NCBI RefSeq assembly: GCF_000473045.1 | Contig: NZ_AXAY01000002.1 | Coordinates: 62,001 to 126,000 of the forward strand | Direction of reading: 5' to 3' | DNA: 64,000 nucleotides | Source of the DNA: Bradyrhizobium sp. WSM3983 | Lineage (GTDB): Bacteria; Pseudomonadota; Alphaproteobacteria; Rhizobiales; Xanthobacteraceae | Part shown: positions 35,174 to 43,698 of the stretch, piece after piece | Position numbering within the stretch: position 1 is the first letter of the stretch | Layout: every line of letters starts with the position of its first letter | Position numbers and translations under genes: made by a program | The notes under the pieces: generated by a model | Seen by the model: the letters and a program-made list of their open reading frames with translations, nothing else | Told to the model about the DNA's origin: nothing | The model's database searches: none

Positions 35174-36049
35174 ATGGCGACTGCTGCTCTCTCCACCGCT
35201 CAACCCGCGCCCGGCCAGGCGGCTTGGCGGCGCTTCTGCCGGCACCGGTTGGCGCTTGCAGGTGCGGTGATCATTGTGGTCCTTGTCCTCGGCTCGGCGA
35301 TCGGTCCCTATCTGCTGCCGTTCGACGACACCTATATCGACATCATGAAGCGGTTCGCGCCGCCGTTTTCGGGCGCGCACATCCTGGGTACCGACGAACT
35401 CGGCCGCGACGTGCTGGCGCGGCTGATGATGGGCGCGCGAGTCTCGCTGTCGATCGGCATCGTCGCGATGGTGATGGCGATGGTGGTCGGCATCGTCGTC
35501 GGCGCCTTCGCCGGCTTCTATGGCGGCGTGGTCGGCGCGGTGCTGATGCGGCTCGTCGACGCCGTGCTGTGCTTTCCGACCATCTTCCTGCTGCTGGCGC
35601 TGGCAGCGCTCACCGAGCCCGGCCTCGTCACCACTACCGTGCTGATCGCGGCGACCGCCTGGATGTGGGTGGCCCGCGTCGTCGAGGCCCAGGTGCGCTC
35701 GCTGCGGGAACGCGAGTTTGCGGTGGCTGCACTGGCCTTCGGCTCGTCGAACCTGCGGATCATGTTCCGCGAGCTCGTGCCCAATGCGGTTGCGCCGATC
35801 ATGGTGGCGGCGACGCTCAACGTCGCCAAGGCGATCCTGCTGGAATCCTATCTCAGCTATCTCGGCTACGGCATCCAGCCGCCGGCCGCGAGCCTCGGCA
35901 ACATGCTCAACAACGCGCAGATATATCTCACCAGCGCCCCGTGGCTCGCGATTGCGCCGGGCGTCGCCATCACGCTGGCCGTGACGAGCTTCAACTTCCT
36001 CGGGGACGGCCTGCGCGACGCGCTCGATCCGCGAATGAACATCCCATGA
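35174..36049 (+). CDS. ABC transporter permease, DppC type
   Basis: Inner-membrane subunit of 291 residues. It has the DppC/OppC N-terminal cytoplasmic tail, then HILGTDELGRDVLARLMMGA, the EAA loop (EREFAVAALAFGSSNLRIMF), and the end LGDGLRDALDPRMN, all typical. With the DppB-type subunit it forms the membrane channel. The oxidoreductase gene follows after 43 bases. Confidence 0.94.
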   Translation: MATAALSTAQPAPGQAAWRRFCRHRLALAGAVIIVVLVLGSAIGPYLLPFDDTYIDIMKRFAPPFSGAHILGTDELGRDVLARLMMGARVSLSIGIVAMVMAMVVGIVVGAFAGFYGGVVGAVLMRLVDAVLCFPTIFLLLALAALTEPGLVTTTVLIAATAWMWVARVVEAQVRSLREREFAVAALAFGSSNLRIMFRELVPNAVAPIMVAATLNVAKAILLESYLSYLGYGIQPPAASLGNMLNNAQIYLTSAPWLAIAPGVAITLAVTSFNFLGDGLRDALDPRMNIP

Positions 36050-36092
36050 TCGGCAAACGTGCTTCGATCGAACCGAACATCTGGAGTGTCCC

Positions 36093-37421
36093 ATGTCCCC
36101 GCCGCTCAACCGTATAAACAGCGACGAACGCCTGCCGGCGCAGGTGGACGTCGTCGTCATTGGCGGCGGCGTCATCGGCGTCTCCGCTTCCTATCATCTC
36201 GCGAAGAAAGGCCTCTCCGTCGCCCTCGTCGAGAAGGGCCATGTCGGCGGCGAGCAGTCGAGCCGCAATTGGGGCTGGTGCCGCCAGCAGGGCCGCGCGC
36301 GTGAGGAGATTCCGCTTGCCCGCGAAGCATTGCGGTTGTGGGAAGAGATGCAGAACGACGCCGGTGTCGATGCCGGCTTCCGCCGCAGCGGCGTGCTGTT
36401 CCTGACCAAGAACAGGGACGAGCTCGCGAGCTGGGAGCGCTGGGCCGCAACCGCGCGCGAGATGCAGGTGCATTCGACCGTGCTGACGCCGGCCGAAGTC
36501 GCCGAGCGTATGCCCGGCAATACCGACAAATGGGTCGGCGGCCTGCACACGCCGAGCGATGGTCGCGCCGAGCCGTCGATGGCCGTGCCCGCGCTCGCCA
36601 CCGCCGCGCGCAAACATGGCGTCACCATCCATCAAGGCTGCGCCGCGCGCGGGCTGGAGACGCAAGCCGGGCGCGTCAGCGCCGTCGTCACCGAGAAGGG
36701 GACCATCCGCACGCAAGCGGCGCTGCTGTCGGGCGGGGCGTGGTCGTCGCTGTTCTGCCGCCGTCACGGCATCGAGCTGCCGATCGGCCTCGTCAACGCC
36801 ACCGCATGCCGGACCACGCCGGCACCGGAGATCACGTCGGGCGCGCTCGGCACCGATCTCTACTGCATCCGCCGCCGTCTCGACGGCGGCTTCACGCTGG
36901 CGCTGCGCAACCGTGGCACGGTCGAGCTGTCGCCGGACCTGTTCCGCTATGCGCGCACCTTCTGGCCGACCTATCTGCATCGCCGCAACGGCCTGAAGAT
37001 GTCATTCGGCAAGTCGTTCTTCGATCAGCTCGCGCGCGGCACCAGCTGGAGCTTCGACAAGCCGTCACCGTTCGAGACCGAGCGCGTACGCGATCCCGAG
37101 CCCGATATGTCGCTGGTCACCGCCGCGCTGGCCTCGCTGATCAAGGCAAATCCTGAGTTGAAGGACATCGAGATCGCGGAAGCCTGGGGCGGCACCATCG
37201 ATTGCACGCCGGACACGATCCCCGTGATCTCGCCGGTCGATGCGCTGCCGGGCTTCTTCCTCGCGACGGGCTTCTCCGGCCACGGCTTCGGCATCGGTCC
37301 CGCCGCCGGCAAGCTCGCCGCCGACATCGTGACCGGCGCGACGCCGCTGGTCGATCCCGCCGCCTACAGCCACAAGCGCATGATCGACGGCCGGCGTCTC
37401 GCGCCGGTCAGCCCGTTCTGA
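36093..37421 (+). CDS. FAD-dependent amino-acid oxidase-like oxidoreductase (DAO family)
   Basis: A 442-residue flavoenzyme. The FAD-binding GGGVIGVSASYHLAKKG starts at about residue 24, followed by an acidic-to-Glu position (VEKG), the family SSRNWGWCRQQGR stretch, and C-terminal FLATGFSGHGFGIGPAAGKL closing the FAD site. Such enzymes oxidise the amine of amino acids or opines, giving imino acids and a reduced acceptor. Placed inside the ABC importer operon, it probably acts on the imported compound; the product could feed the reductase encoded next. Exact substrate unknown. Confidence 0.9.
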   Translation: MSPPLNRINSDERLPAQVDVVVIGGGVIGVSASYHLAKKGLSVALVEKGHVGGEQSSRNWGWCRQQGRAREEIPLAREALRLWEEMQNDAGVDAGFRRSGVLFLTKNRDELASWERWAATAREMQVHSTVLTPAEVAERMPGNTDKWVGGLHTPSDGRAEPSMAVPALATAARKHGVTIHQGCAARGLETQAGRVSAVVTEKGTIRTQAALLSGGAWSSLFCRRHGIELPIGLVNATACRTTPAPEITSGALGTDLYCIRRRLDGGFTLALRNRGTVELSPDLFRYARTFWPTYLHRRNGLKMSFGKSFFDQLARGTSWSFDKPSPFETERVRDPEPDMSLVTAALASLIKANPELKDIEIAEAWGGTIDCTPDTIPVISPVDALPGFFLATGFSGHGFGIGPAAGKLAADIVTGATPLVDPAAYSHKRMIDGRRLAPVSPF

Positions 37422-37428
37422 GGGTGGC

Positions 37429-38355
37429 ATGACGGTTCTCTACAAGGCCAACATGGTGCGCGGCGCGGAATGGGCGAACTTCTTCGCCGAGCGCGCGCCC
37501 GACGTTCCGTTCCGGCTCTGGCCCGACATCGGTCATCCCACGGATGTTCGCTATCTCGTGGCGTGGGTGCCGCCGGACGACATCGCAACGACCTTTCCCA
37601 ATCTCGAGCTGGTGTTTTCGGTCGGTGCCGGCGTCGATCAGTTCGACGCCACAAGGCTGCCGGCGCATATTCCGCTGGTCCGCATGCTGGAGCCCGGCAT
37701 CGCCGAGACCATGGTCGAATACGTCACCATGGCCGTGCTCGGCCTGCATCGCGATCTCCTGCAATTCATCAATCGGCAGAAGGCGCAGGTCTGGCGCGAG
37801 ATCCGGATCACGCCGGCCAAAGGTCGTCGTGTCGGTGTGATGGGGCTCGGCCAGCTCGGCCAGGCTGTGCTCGAACGCCTCAAGGCATTCGAATTTCCGC
37901 TTCTCGGCTGGAATCGCTCGCCGCGCGAGATCGGGGGCGTCACCTGTTATGCAGGCGCGAGCGCGTTGCCGGAATTCCTGGCACAATCCGACATTCTCGT
38001 CTGCCTGCTGCCGCTGACCGACGAGACCCGCGGCATCCTCGACGCTGACCTGTTCGCGCGCCTGCCGCGCGGGGCGGGGCTCGTCAATGTCGGGCGCGGC
38101 GCGCATCTGGTCGAAGCCGATTTTCTCGCGGCGCTCGACAGCGGCGTGCTGTCGGGGGCCGTGCTCGACGTCGCGGATCCCGAGCCGCTGCCGGCGGCGC
38201 ATCCGTTCTGGAGCCATCCGCGTATCCTGCTGACGCCGCACAATGCCAGCATGACGAGCCCGGACACGGCCGTCGATTTCGTGCTCGACGTGATCGCACG
38301 TCACCGCCGCGGCGAAGAGCTGCCGGGGCTGGTCGACCGTCGTCGTGGTTACTAA
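37429..38355 (+). CDS. glyoxylate/hydroxypyruvate reductase A-like 2-hydroxyacid dehydrogenase
   Basis: A 308-residue NAD(P)H-dependent enzyme of the GhrA type reducing 2-oxoacids such as glyoxylate or hydroxypyruvate. The dinucleotide motif is GVMGLGQLGQAV; the catalytic Arg is in VNVGRGAHL, Glu in DVADPEPLP and His in LTPHNASMT. It begins seven bases after the oxidase stop. A role in reducing the keto acid produced by the oxidase is a reasonable inference. Confidence 0.92.
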   Translation: MTVLYKANMVRGAEWANFFAERAPDVPFRLWPDIGHPTDVRYLVAWVPPDDIATTFPNLELVFSVGAGVDQFDATRLPAHIPLVRMLEPGIAETMVEYVTMAVLGLHRDLLQFINRQKAQVWREIRITPAKGRRVGVMGLGQLGQAVLERLKAFEFPLLGWNRSPREIGGVTCYAGASALPEFLAQSDILVCLLPLTDETRGILDADLFARLPRGAGLVNVGRGAHLVEADFLAALDSGVLSGAVLDVADPEPLPAAHPFWSHPRILLTPHNASMTSPDTAVDFVLDVIARHRRGEELPGLVDRRRGY

Positions 38356-38401
38356 GGGCGAGACGGTCATGATGACATCGGTGCAGCCACGGGCTCCTCT
38401 T

Positions 38402-38524
38402 ACCTCTCCCGCTTGCGGGAGAGGTCGCGCCAAAGGCGCGGGTGAGGGTTGTCTCCTCTTGGGGGTTCTCGACTGCGGAGATACCCTCTCCCCAACCCTC
38501 CCCCGCAAGCGGGGGAGGGAGCGC
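38402..38524. repeat. intergenic repeat with two G/C-rich hairpins
   Basis: Hairpin 1 is ACCTCTCCCGC TT GCGGGAGAGGT (38402-38425); hairpin 2 is CCCTCCCCCGC AA GCGGGGGAGGG (38496-38519). They are mirror-related ends of one dispersed unit, also seen in part at 4636-4658. It is inserted between the reductase and ATPase genes of the ABC cluster and may lower or modulate expression of the ATPase. Confidence 0.9.
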
Positions 38525-38556
38525 ACCATCTCCGCAACAGGTGCTGGGGCCCTCGC

Positions 38557-40425
38557 ATGAGCAGCGGCGCAAGCAGATCTGATCAGGTGTTTGCCGAAGC
38601 GCAGGCGCCCGTGCTGTCGGTCTCAGGCCTCACGACCTCGTTCATGCGCGAGCGGCAATCGATCCCGGTTGTTCGCGACGTCTCCTTCGAGATCGCGCCG
38701 CGCGAAACCGTCGCGATCGTTGGCGAGTCCGGTTCGGGCAAGAGCGTCACCGCGCTCTCGATCATGCGGCTCATTCCCAAAGAGAGCGGCCGTAGCGAGG
38801 GCCGCATCATGCTTTCTGGCCGCGATCTGCTGACGCTGCCCGAAGCTGATATGAAGGACATCCGCGGCAACGATGTCGCGATGATCTTCCAGGAGCCGAT
38901 GACGAGCCTCAATCCGGTGCTCACGATCGGCTTCCAGATCGCGGAAGCGCTGATCCAGCATCGCGGCCTGTCGCGTGCCGCGGCGGAAGCCGAGACCATC
39001 CGCCTGCTCGACCGGGTCCGCATTCCCGCGGCAAAGTCGCGCTTCCACGAGCATCCGCATCGTTTCTCCGGCGGCATGCGCCAGCGCGTGATGATTGCGA
39101 TGGCGCTGGCCTGCAAGCCAAAACTCCTGATCGCGGACGAGCCGACCACCGCGCTCGACGTCACCATCCAGGCCCAGATCCTGGAGCTGCTGAAGGAGCT
39201 TCAGCAGGAGGAGGGAATGTCGATCCTCTTCATCACCCACGACATGGGCGTGGTCGCCGAGATCGCCGACCGGACCGTGGTGATGTATGGCGGGCAGGCG
39301 GTGGAGACCGACGCGACGTCGCGTATTTTCGCCGCCCCCTCGCATCCCTATACGCGCTCACTGCTCGCGGCCGTGCCGCGGCTCGGCTCGATGGACGGCC
39401 GGACGCGGCCGATGCGTTTTCCGATCGTCGATAAGGTGACGGGCACCTCGGACGAACCGGCGGAGACGCCGGACACGGTGTCGAGTGCGGAGCGTCCGCT
39501 GTTGGAGGTGTCAAATCTCACCACGCGCTTTCCGATCCGCTCGGGCCTGTTCGGAAAGGTCTCGGGCCGCGTCCATGCGGTCGAGAACATCTCGTTCACC
39601 TTGCGGGCCGGCGAGACGCTGGCACTGGTCGGCGAATCCGGCTGCGGCAAATCGACCACGGGCCGCTCCATCCTCAAGCTGACCGAGCCGGACGCCGGCA
39701 CCGTCCTGATCGACGGCCAGGACGTGCTCGCCATGAACGGCCGCACCTTGCGCGATTTCCGCAAGCACATGCAGATCGTGTTTCAGGATCCGTTCGCGAG
39801 CCTCAACCCGCGCATGTCGGTGGGAACGGCGATCGCCGCGCCGCTGCTCGCCAACGGGCTCGCCACGACGTCGCAGGCGCGCGACAAGGTCGCCGATCTC
39901 CTCGTGCGCGTCGGCCTCACCGCCGACATGGCCGCGCGCTTTCCGCATGAATTTTCCGGCGGCCAGCGCCAGCGCATCTGCATCGCGCGGGCGCTTGCGC
40001 TCGGGCCAAAGCTGATCGTCGCGGACGAGGCGGTTTCCGCGCTCGACGTCTCGGTCAAGGCGCAAGTCGTCAATCTGATGCTCGACCTTCAGGCCAGCAT
40101 GGGGCTCGCCTATCTCTTCATTTCCCACGACATTGCGGTGGTCGAGCGGATGAGCCATCGCGTCGCCGTGATGTATCTCGGCGAGATCGTTGAGGTCGGC
40201 CCGCGGGCTGCTTTGTTCGGTAACCCGCAGCATCCCTACACCAAGAAGCTGATGGCCGCAGTGCCGGTGCCCGACCCCGCGCGCCGCGGCACCAGGCGCG
40301 AGATCGCCAACGACGAGATCAGAAGCCCGGTGCGCGCGGCCGACTACCAGCCGCCGGCGCGGCAATATCGCGAAGTCTCACCCGGCCATGTCGTGCAGGT
40401 CTGGGGCGAGGAGTGGTCGGCATGA
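38557..40425 (+). CDS. fused dipeptide-type ABC transporter ATPase (DppD-DppF)
   Basis: A 622-residue protein with two complete ATPase halves. The first has Walker A GESGSGKS, Q-loop FQEPMTSLNP, signature FSGGMRQR and Walker B LLIADEPTTALD; the second has Walker A GESGCGKS, FQDPFASLNP, FSGGQRQR and LIVADEAVSALD. Each half ends with the oligopeptide-type C-terminal motif (HPYTRSLLAAVP; HPYTKKLMAAVPVPDP). One fused chain replaces the usual DppD and DppF pair. It completes the importer encoded from 32501. ATG 38557 is used; the frame stays open into the repeat upstream. Confidence 0.94.
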   Translation: MSSGASRSDQVFAEAQAPVLSVSGLTTSFMRERQSIPVVRDVSFEIAPRETVAIVGESGSGKSVTALSIMRLIPKESGRSEGRIMLSGRDLLTLPEADMKDIRGNDVAMIFQEPMTSLNPVLTIGFQIAEALIQHRGLSRAAAEAETIRLLDRVRIPAAKSRFHEHPHRFSGGMRQRVMIAMALACKPKLLIADEPTTALDVTIQAQILELLKELQQEEGMSILFITHDMGVVAEIADRTVVMYGGQAVETDATSRIFAAPSHPYTRSLLAAVPRLGSMDGRTRPMRFPIVDKVTGTSDEPAETPDTVSSAERPLLEVSNLTTRFPIRSGLFGKVSGRVHAVENISFTLRAGETLALVGESGCGKSTTGRSILKLTEPDAGTVLIDGQDVLAMNGRTLRDFRKHMQIVFQDPFASLNPRMSVGTAIAAPLLANGLATTSQARDKVADLLVRVGLTADMAARFPHEFSGGQRQRICIARALALGPKLIVADEAVSALDVSVKAQVVNLMLDLQASMGLAYLFISHDIAVVERMSHRVAVMYLGEIVEVGPRAALFGNPQHPYTKKLMAAVPVPDPARRGTRREIANDEIRSPVRAADYQPPARQYREVSPGHVVQVWGEEWSA

Positions 40426-40438
40426 GACGGCCGCCGGC

Positions 40439-41662
40439 TCACGAGTTCACGTGCACGAAATCCCGCAGCAGCGGATAGATCTCGTTGTTCCAGCGCTTGC
40501 CGGAGAACACGCCGTAATGGCCGACGCCGGCCTGCATGTGGTGCACCCGGCGATAGGCGCGCACGCCGGTGCAGAGGTCCTGGGCTGCGAGCGTCTGGCC
40601 GATCGAGCAGATGTCGTCCTTCTCGCCCTCGACCGTCATCAGGCCCATGCGGCTGACCGCCCTGGTGTCCACCGGACGGCCGCGATGCATCAGCTTGCCC
40701 TGTGGCAGCAGGTGCTCCTGGAAGACGTCGCGCACGGTCTCGATGTAGAACTCGGCCGGCAGGTCCATCACCGCGAAATATTCGTCGTAGAAGGTCTTGA
40801 TGCTGGCGGCCTTCTCCTTCTCGCCCTTGGAGATGTGGTTGGCGAGATCCATGTGCTGCTTGATGTGGCGCTCGAGATTCATCGAGACAAAAGCCGTGAG
40901 TTGTACGAAGCCGGGATAGACTTTCCTGAGCGCGCCGCGGCACTGCACCGGCACGTAATTGATCAGGTTCTGCTCGAACCATTCGATCGGCTTGCTCTTG
41001 GCGAAGTCGTTGACCTTGGTCGGCTGGATGCGCGTGTCGATCGGGCCCGCCATCAGCGTCAGCGTCGCCGGCCGCGAGGGATGGTTGCCCTCGCACATGA
41101 TCGCGGCGGCCGCGAGCGCCGAGACTGACGGCTGGCAGATCGCCACCATATGCGGGCGCGGACCCAATTGTCCCAGGAAGTCGATCAGATGCTCGGTGTA
41201 GTCGTCGAGCCCGAAGCGGCCCTCGCTGCGCGGAATGTCGCGCGGATTGTGCCAGTCGGTGATGTAGACGTCGTGGTCCTGCAGCAGCGTCTTCACGGTG
41301 CCGCGCAGCAGCGTGGCGAAATGGCCGGACATCGGCGCCACCAGCAGCATGCGCGGCTGCTCCGGTGCCCCGTCCTTCCTGAAGTGCAGCAACGAGCCGA
41401 ACGGCGTGGCGTAGGCGACCTCTTCGGTGATGCCGAATTCGCGATTGCCCACCATCACGCTGTCGATGCCGTAGGCCGGGCGGTGATAGGTGAGTGTGGA
41501 GCGCGAGATCAACTCCAGCGCCGCCGAGAGCCGGCCGACGACCTGGTCCGACATCCCCTGCGGCACCAAATTGAGGAATTTGAGCGCGGACGAGGCTCCC
41601 GCCCGCCACGGCGCCGTCAGGTCCATCTGGTTCTGAAAAGCCTGATAATACATCGACATCAT
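40439..41662 (-). CDS. phaZ: intracellular polyhydroxyalkanoate depolymerase
   Basis: Degrades stored polyhydroxybutyrate granules. The 407-residue product matches the PhaZ1 family: MYYQAFQNQMDLTAPWRAGA at the start, PILLVAPMSGH-like LLVAPMSGHFATLL, DVYITDWHNPRDIP, and the nucleophile as Cys176 in VAICQPSVSAL, the lipase-box-like site in which these enzymes use cysteine. The end reads AGVGHYGVFSGKRWNNEIYP, with the catalytic His. ATG 41662 gives the normal length. It is convergent with the ABC ATPase gene and divergent from the GST gene. Confidence 0.94.
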   Translation of the reverse strand: MMSMYYQAFQNQMDLTAPWRAGASSALKFLNLVPQGMSDQVVGRLSAALELISRSTLTYHRPAYGIDSVMVGNREFGITEEVAYATPFGSLLHFRKDGAPEQPRMLLVAPMSGHFATLLRGTVKTLLQDHDVYITDWHNPRDIPRSEGRFGLDDYTEHLIDFLGQLGPRPHMVAICQPSVSALAAAAIMCEGNHPSRPATLTLMAGPIDTRIQPTKVNDFAKSKPIEWFEQNLINYVPVQCRGALRKVYPGFVQLTAFVSMNLERHIKQHMDLANHISKGEKEKAASIKTFYDEYFAVMDLPAEFYIETVRDVFQEHLLPQGKLMHRGRPVDTRAVSRMGLMTVEGEKDDICSIGQTLAAQDLCTGVRAYRRVHHMQAGVGHYGVFSGKRWNNEIYPLLRDFVHVNS

Positions 41663-41735
41663 ACTGAAGCGCCCACACCTATCCGGTGCTGCCATGCAAT
41701 ATCGGAGCCAGACAGGAGGTAGGCCGCCCCCAAAA

Positions 41736-41752
41736 TTGGCACGTCGCTTGCT
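41736..41752 (+). promoter_or_regulatory. consensus sigma-54 promoter TTGGCACGTCGCTTGCT
   Basis: Exact match to TTGGCACG-N4-TTGCT, with the GG and GC dinucleotides 10 bp apart as required for RpoN. The predicted start is near 41763, about 40 bases before the GST ATG. No NifA (TGT-N10-ACA) site was found just upstream, so the activator is unknown. Confidence 0.75.
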
Positions 41753-41802
41753 GCTCTCTTCGCGAGAAGCACCGGCAATGAGCACGTGTGAGGGAAGGCC
41801 CT

Positions 41803-42459
41803 ATGGCGAAGGCGACACTGACCATCAGCAGCAAGAACTACTCGTCCTGGTCGCTGCGTGGCTGGCTGCTGACGAAATTTTCCGGGCTGGATTTCGAGGA
41901 GATCGTCACCGCGCCGGACGACGCGTCCGCGCGCGCGGAAATCCTGCTGCTGTCGTCCTCGATCCTGGTGCCGTGCCTGCGGCACGACGGCGCCACGGTC
42001 TGGGATACGCTCGCGATTGCCGAATATCTCAACGAGGCGATGCCGGACGCTGGGCTGTTGCCGGCCGACCGCGTCCAGCGCGCACATTGCCGCTCAATCT
42101 GCGGCGAAATCCATTCCGGCTTCACCACGCTGCGCGCCTCGCTACCGGTCAATCTGAAGGGGCATTTCCCCGGCTTCAAGATCTGGTCGCGCGCGCAGGC
42201 CGACATCGACCGGGTCTGGTTCATCTGGCGCGACTGCCTGGCGAAATCGGGCGGCCCGTTCCTGTTCGGCGAGACGCGCACCATGGCGGATGCGATGTAC
42301 GCTCCCGTGGTGACGCGCTTCGTCACCTATGACGTCAAGCTCGAGCCATCTCTCAAGGCCTATGCCGATACCATCATGGCGATGCCCGAGATGAAGGAAT
42401 GGATCGCGGCGGCGAAGGAAGAGCCGGCCGAGATCGAGGAGCTGGAGGTCGAATATTAG
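41803..42459 (+). CDS. glutathione S-transferase family protein
   Basis: A 218-residue GST. The N-terminal thioredoxin fold starts TLTISSKNYSSWSLRGWLL, with the Ser-rich catalytic turn, then ILVPCLRHDGATVWDTLAIA (cis-Pro and Glu/Asp-Ser-like glutathione contacts) and the all-helical domain with GPFLFGETRTMADAMYAPVV. ATG 41803 has GGGAAGG eight bases upstream. The function (detoxification or redox) cannot be given; the sigma-54 promoter ahead of it suggests nitrogen- or carbon-status control. Confidence 0.9.
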   Translation: MAKATLTISSKNYSSWSLRGWLLTKFSGLDFEEIVTAPDDASARAEILLLSSSILVPCLRHDGATVWDTLAIAEYLNEAMPDAGLLPADRVQRAHCRSICGEIHSGFTTLRASLPVNLKGHFPGFKIWSRAQADIDRVWFIWRDCLAKSGGPFLFGETRTMADAMYAPVVTRFVTYDVKLEPSLKAYADTIMAMPEMKEWIAAAKEEPAEIEELEVEY

Positions 42460-42674
42460 GCAGGCGGCTCACGGCTCTGCCTGTTTCCTGGGCGGCGGTG
42501 GACCGCGTCCTCGCTAGCCCTTATGTCTTTGCCATCGTTAACGTTTGCCGCCGGTATTTGGCGGGGGCAACATCGCGATGCGCAGATATTGTGCGTGCCG
42601 GGAGGGCCTTGTCGACATCTAGCCGTGAACAGCCGCGTACAGGGCTAAACGTCCGATTCGGACGTGATTCGTTC

Positions 42675-42710
42675 GGGCCGCGTTCCGTTCGTTAAGGCAG
42701 AGCGCGGCCC
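42675..42710. other. hairpin GGGCCGCG / CGCGGCCC between convergent genes
   Basis: Perfect 8-bp arms separated by 20 bases, in the gap between the GST gene and the convergent 74-residue gene. The plus-strand side is followed by cgttgcatttt, so it could end the GST transcript weakly. No gene is visible in the rest of this 279-base gap. Confidence 0.4.
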
Positions 42711-42738
42711 CGTTGCATTTTGAGACAGAAGCGGGCCG

Positions 42739-42963
42739 TCAGGCCACGCCGGAATGCTTCATGCGCGGTACGCGCCATCCGATGACGGTTGCCTCGACCG
42801 GGACGCCGGCCGCGTCGTTCTGCCAGCGACCCTCGACATAGCGGCAGGCGAACGGCAGTTGATACGTCCCGCTGTGATCCTCGCACAAAACTTCGACCGG
42901 CAGGCCAGGTGGCGGTTCTCCGGCGCCATCGAACTCCGCCAGTCGTCTATCGCGCGTTGCCAT
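42739..42963 (-). CDS. small conserved-looking hypothetical protein
   Basis: A 74-residue acidic-to-neutral cytoplasmic protein. GGGGAG lies about ten bases before the ATG, codon use fits, and the sequence has a structured look (VLCEDHSGTYQLPFACRYVE, then GWRVP), with two Cys. I do not recognise a family. It is solitary. Confidence 0.7.
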   Translation of the reverse strand: MATRDRRLAEFDGAGEPPPGLPVEVLCEDHSGTYQLPFACRYVEGRWQNDAAGVPVEATVIGWRVPRMKHSGVA

Positions 42964-43146
42964 TCCAAAAATCTCCCCTAATCAAAGCCGCGGAAAGAGC
43001 GCCCACTTCTTCCGCGCGCGGTTTACTGCTCCCCGTCCGAAGGGAACACGCCAAGCTCAACGCGAGAATGCGGTACGAGTGTGGTAGCCTTTGGCGGCTG
43101 CGCGCAATCGGCGCACATTGCCGTGATCAATTTGATGAGGAACCTG

Positions 43147-43500
43147 ATGCCGCGCCGGATCGCTGCCGTGTGTTTCGCCATGTTACCGCTCGTCGTACAC
43201 GCGCCGGCGTTTGCGCAGGACGTGCCGGGCATCGAGATCTGTACGGTCGAGAAGACCATGGAGCGGCGCACCAGCTGTCTCCAGAGCAATGTCGATTTCC
43301 TCCAGAAGACCATCACCAAGCTCAATCTCGATCACCAGCAGAAGATCGATGCCGCCAACCGCCAGATCGACGCGCTGAAGGTGACGCTCGTAGGTCTGCA
43401 GAAGACTATCGGCGATCTCCAGGCGGCGCAGGTCAAGCAGGCAGAGGATCTGAAGAAGAAACAGGACGCGCCGCCGCCGAAGGATGCGAAGGACAAGTAG
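43147..43500 (+). CDS. exported coiled-coil protein of unknown function
   Basis: A 117-residue protein with signal peptide (MPRRIAAVCFAMLPLVVHAP, then AFAQ), two Cys near the mature N terminus (EICTVEKTMERRTSCLQ) that may form a disulfide, and a coiled coil from about residue 50 to 105 rich in Gln, Lys and Leu. It ends in a Lys/Pro-rich tail. ATG 43147 is preferred because GAGGAA lies six bases upstream; 43135 is the alternative. Function unknown, perhaps envelope scaffolding. Confidence 0.75.
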   Translation: MPRRIAAVCFAMLPLVVHAPAFAQDVPGIEICTVEKTMERRTSCLQSNVDFLQKTITKLNLDHQQKIDAANRQIDALKVTLVGLQKTIGDLQAAQVKQAEDLKKKQDAPPPKDAKDK

Positions 43501-43501
43501 C

Positions 43502-43606
43502 GGGTTAGCCCTGCGGCTGCGCGAAGCGCAGTCCGCTGGGCGTAACCCACCATGCTTCAGCGAATACGGGTTGGTGGATTACGCCTTCGGCTAATCCACC
43601 CTACGA
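43502..43606. repeat. palindromic intergenic repeat ending ccaccctacga
   Basis: Runs from gggttagccctgcggctgcg to ggctaatccaccctacga and contains mirrored gtaaccc/gggtt and ggattacgcc blocks. A related unit with gtagggtgggcaaag and tttgcccaccctacga lies at 48075-48171. Confidence 0.8.
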
Positions 43607-43698
43607 GTTCAGCGTTCGCGGTGCGACAGCAATCCTGATCAAGCGCGCTACGGCGGCGGGGCGCATCATGGCCACGCTTCGAACGAGAGTCGTAACCC

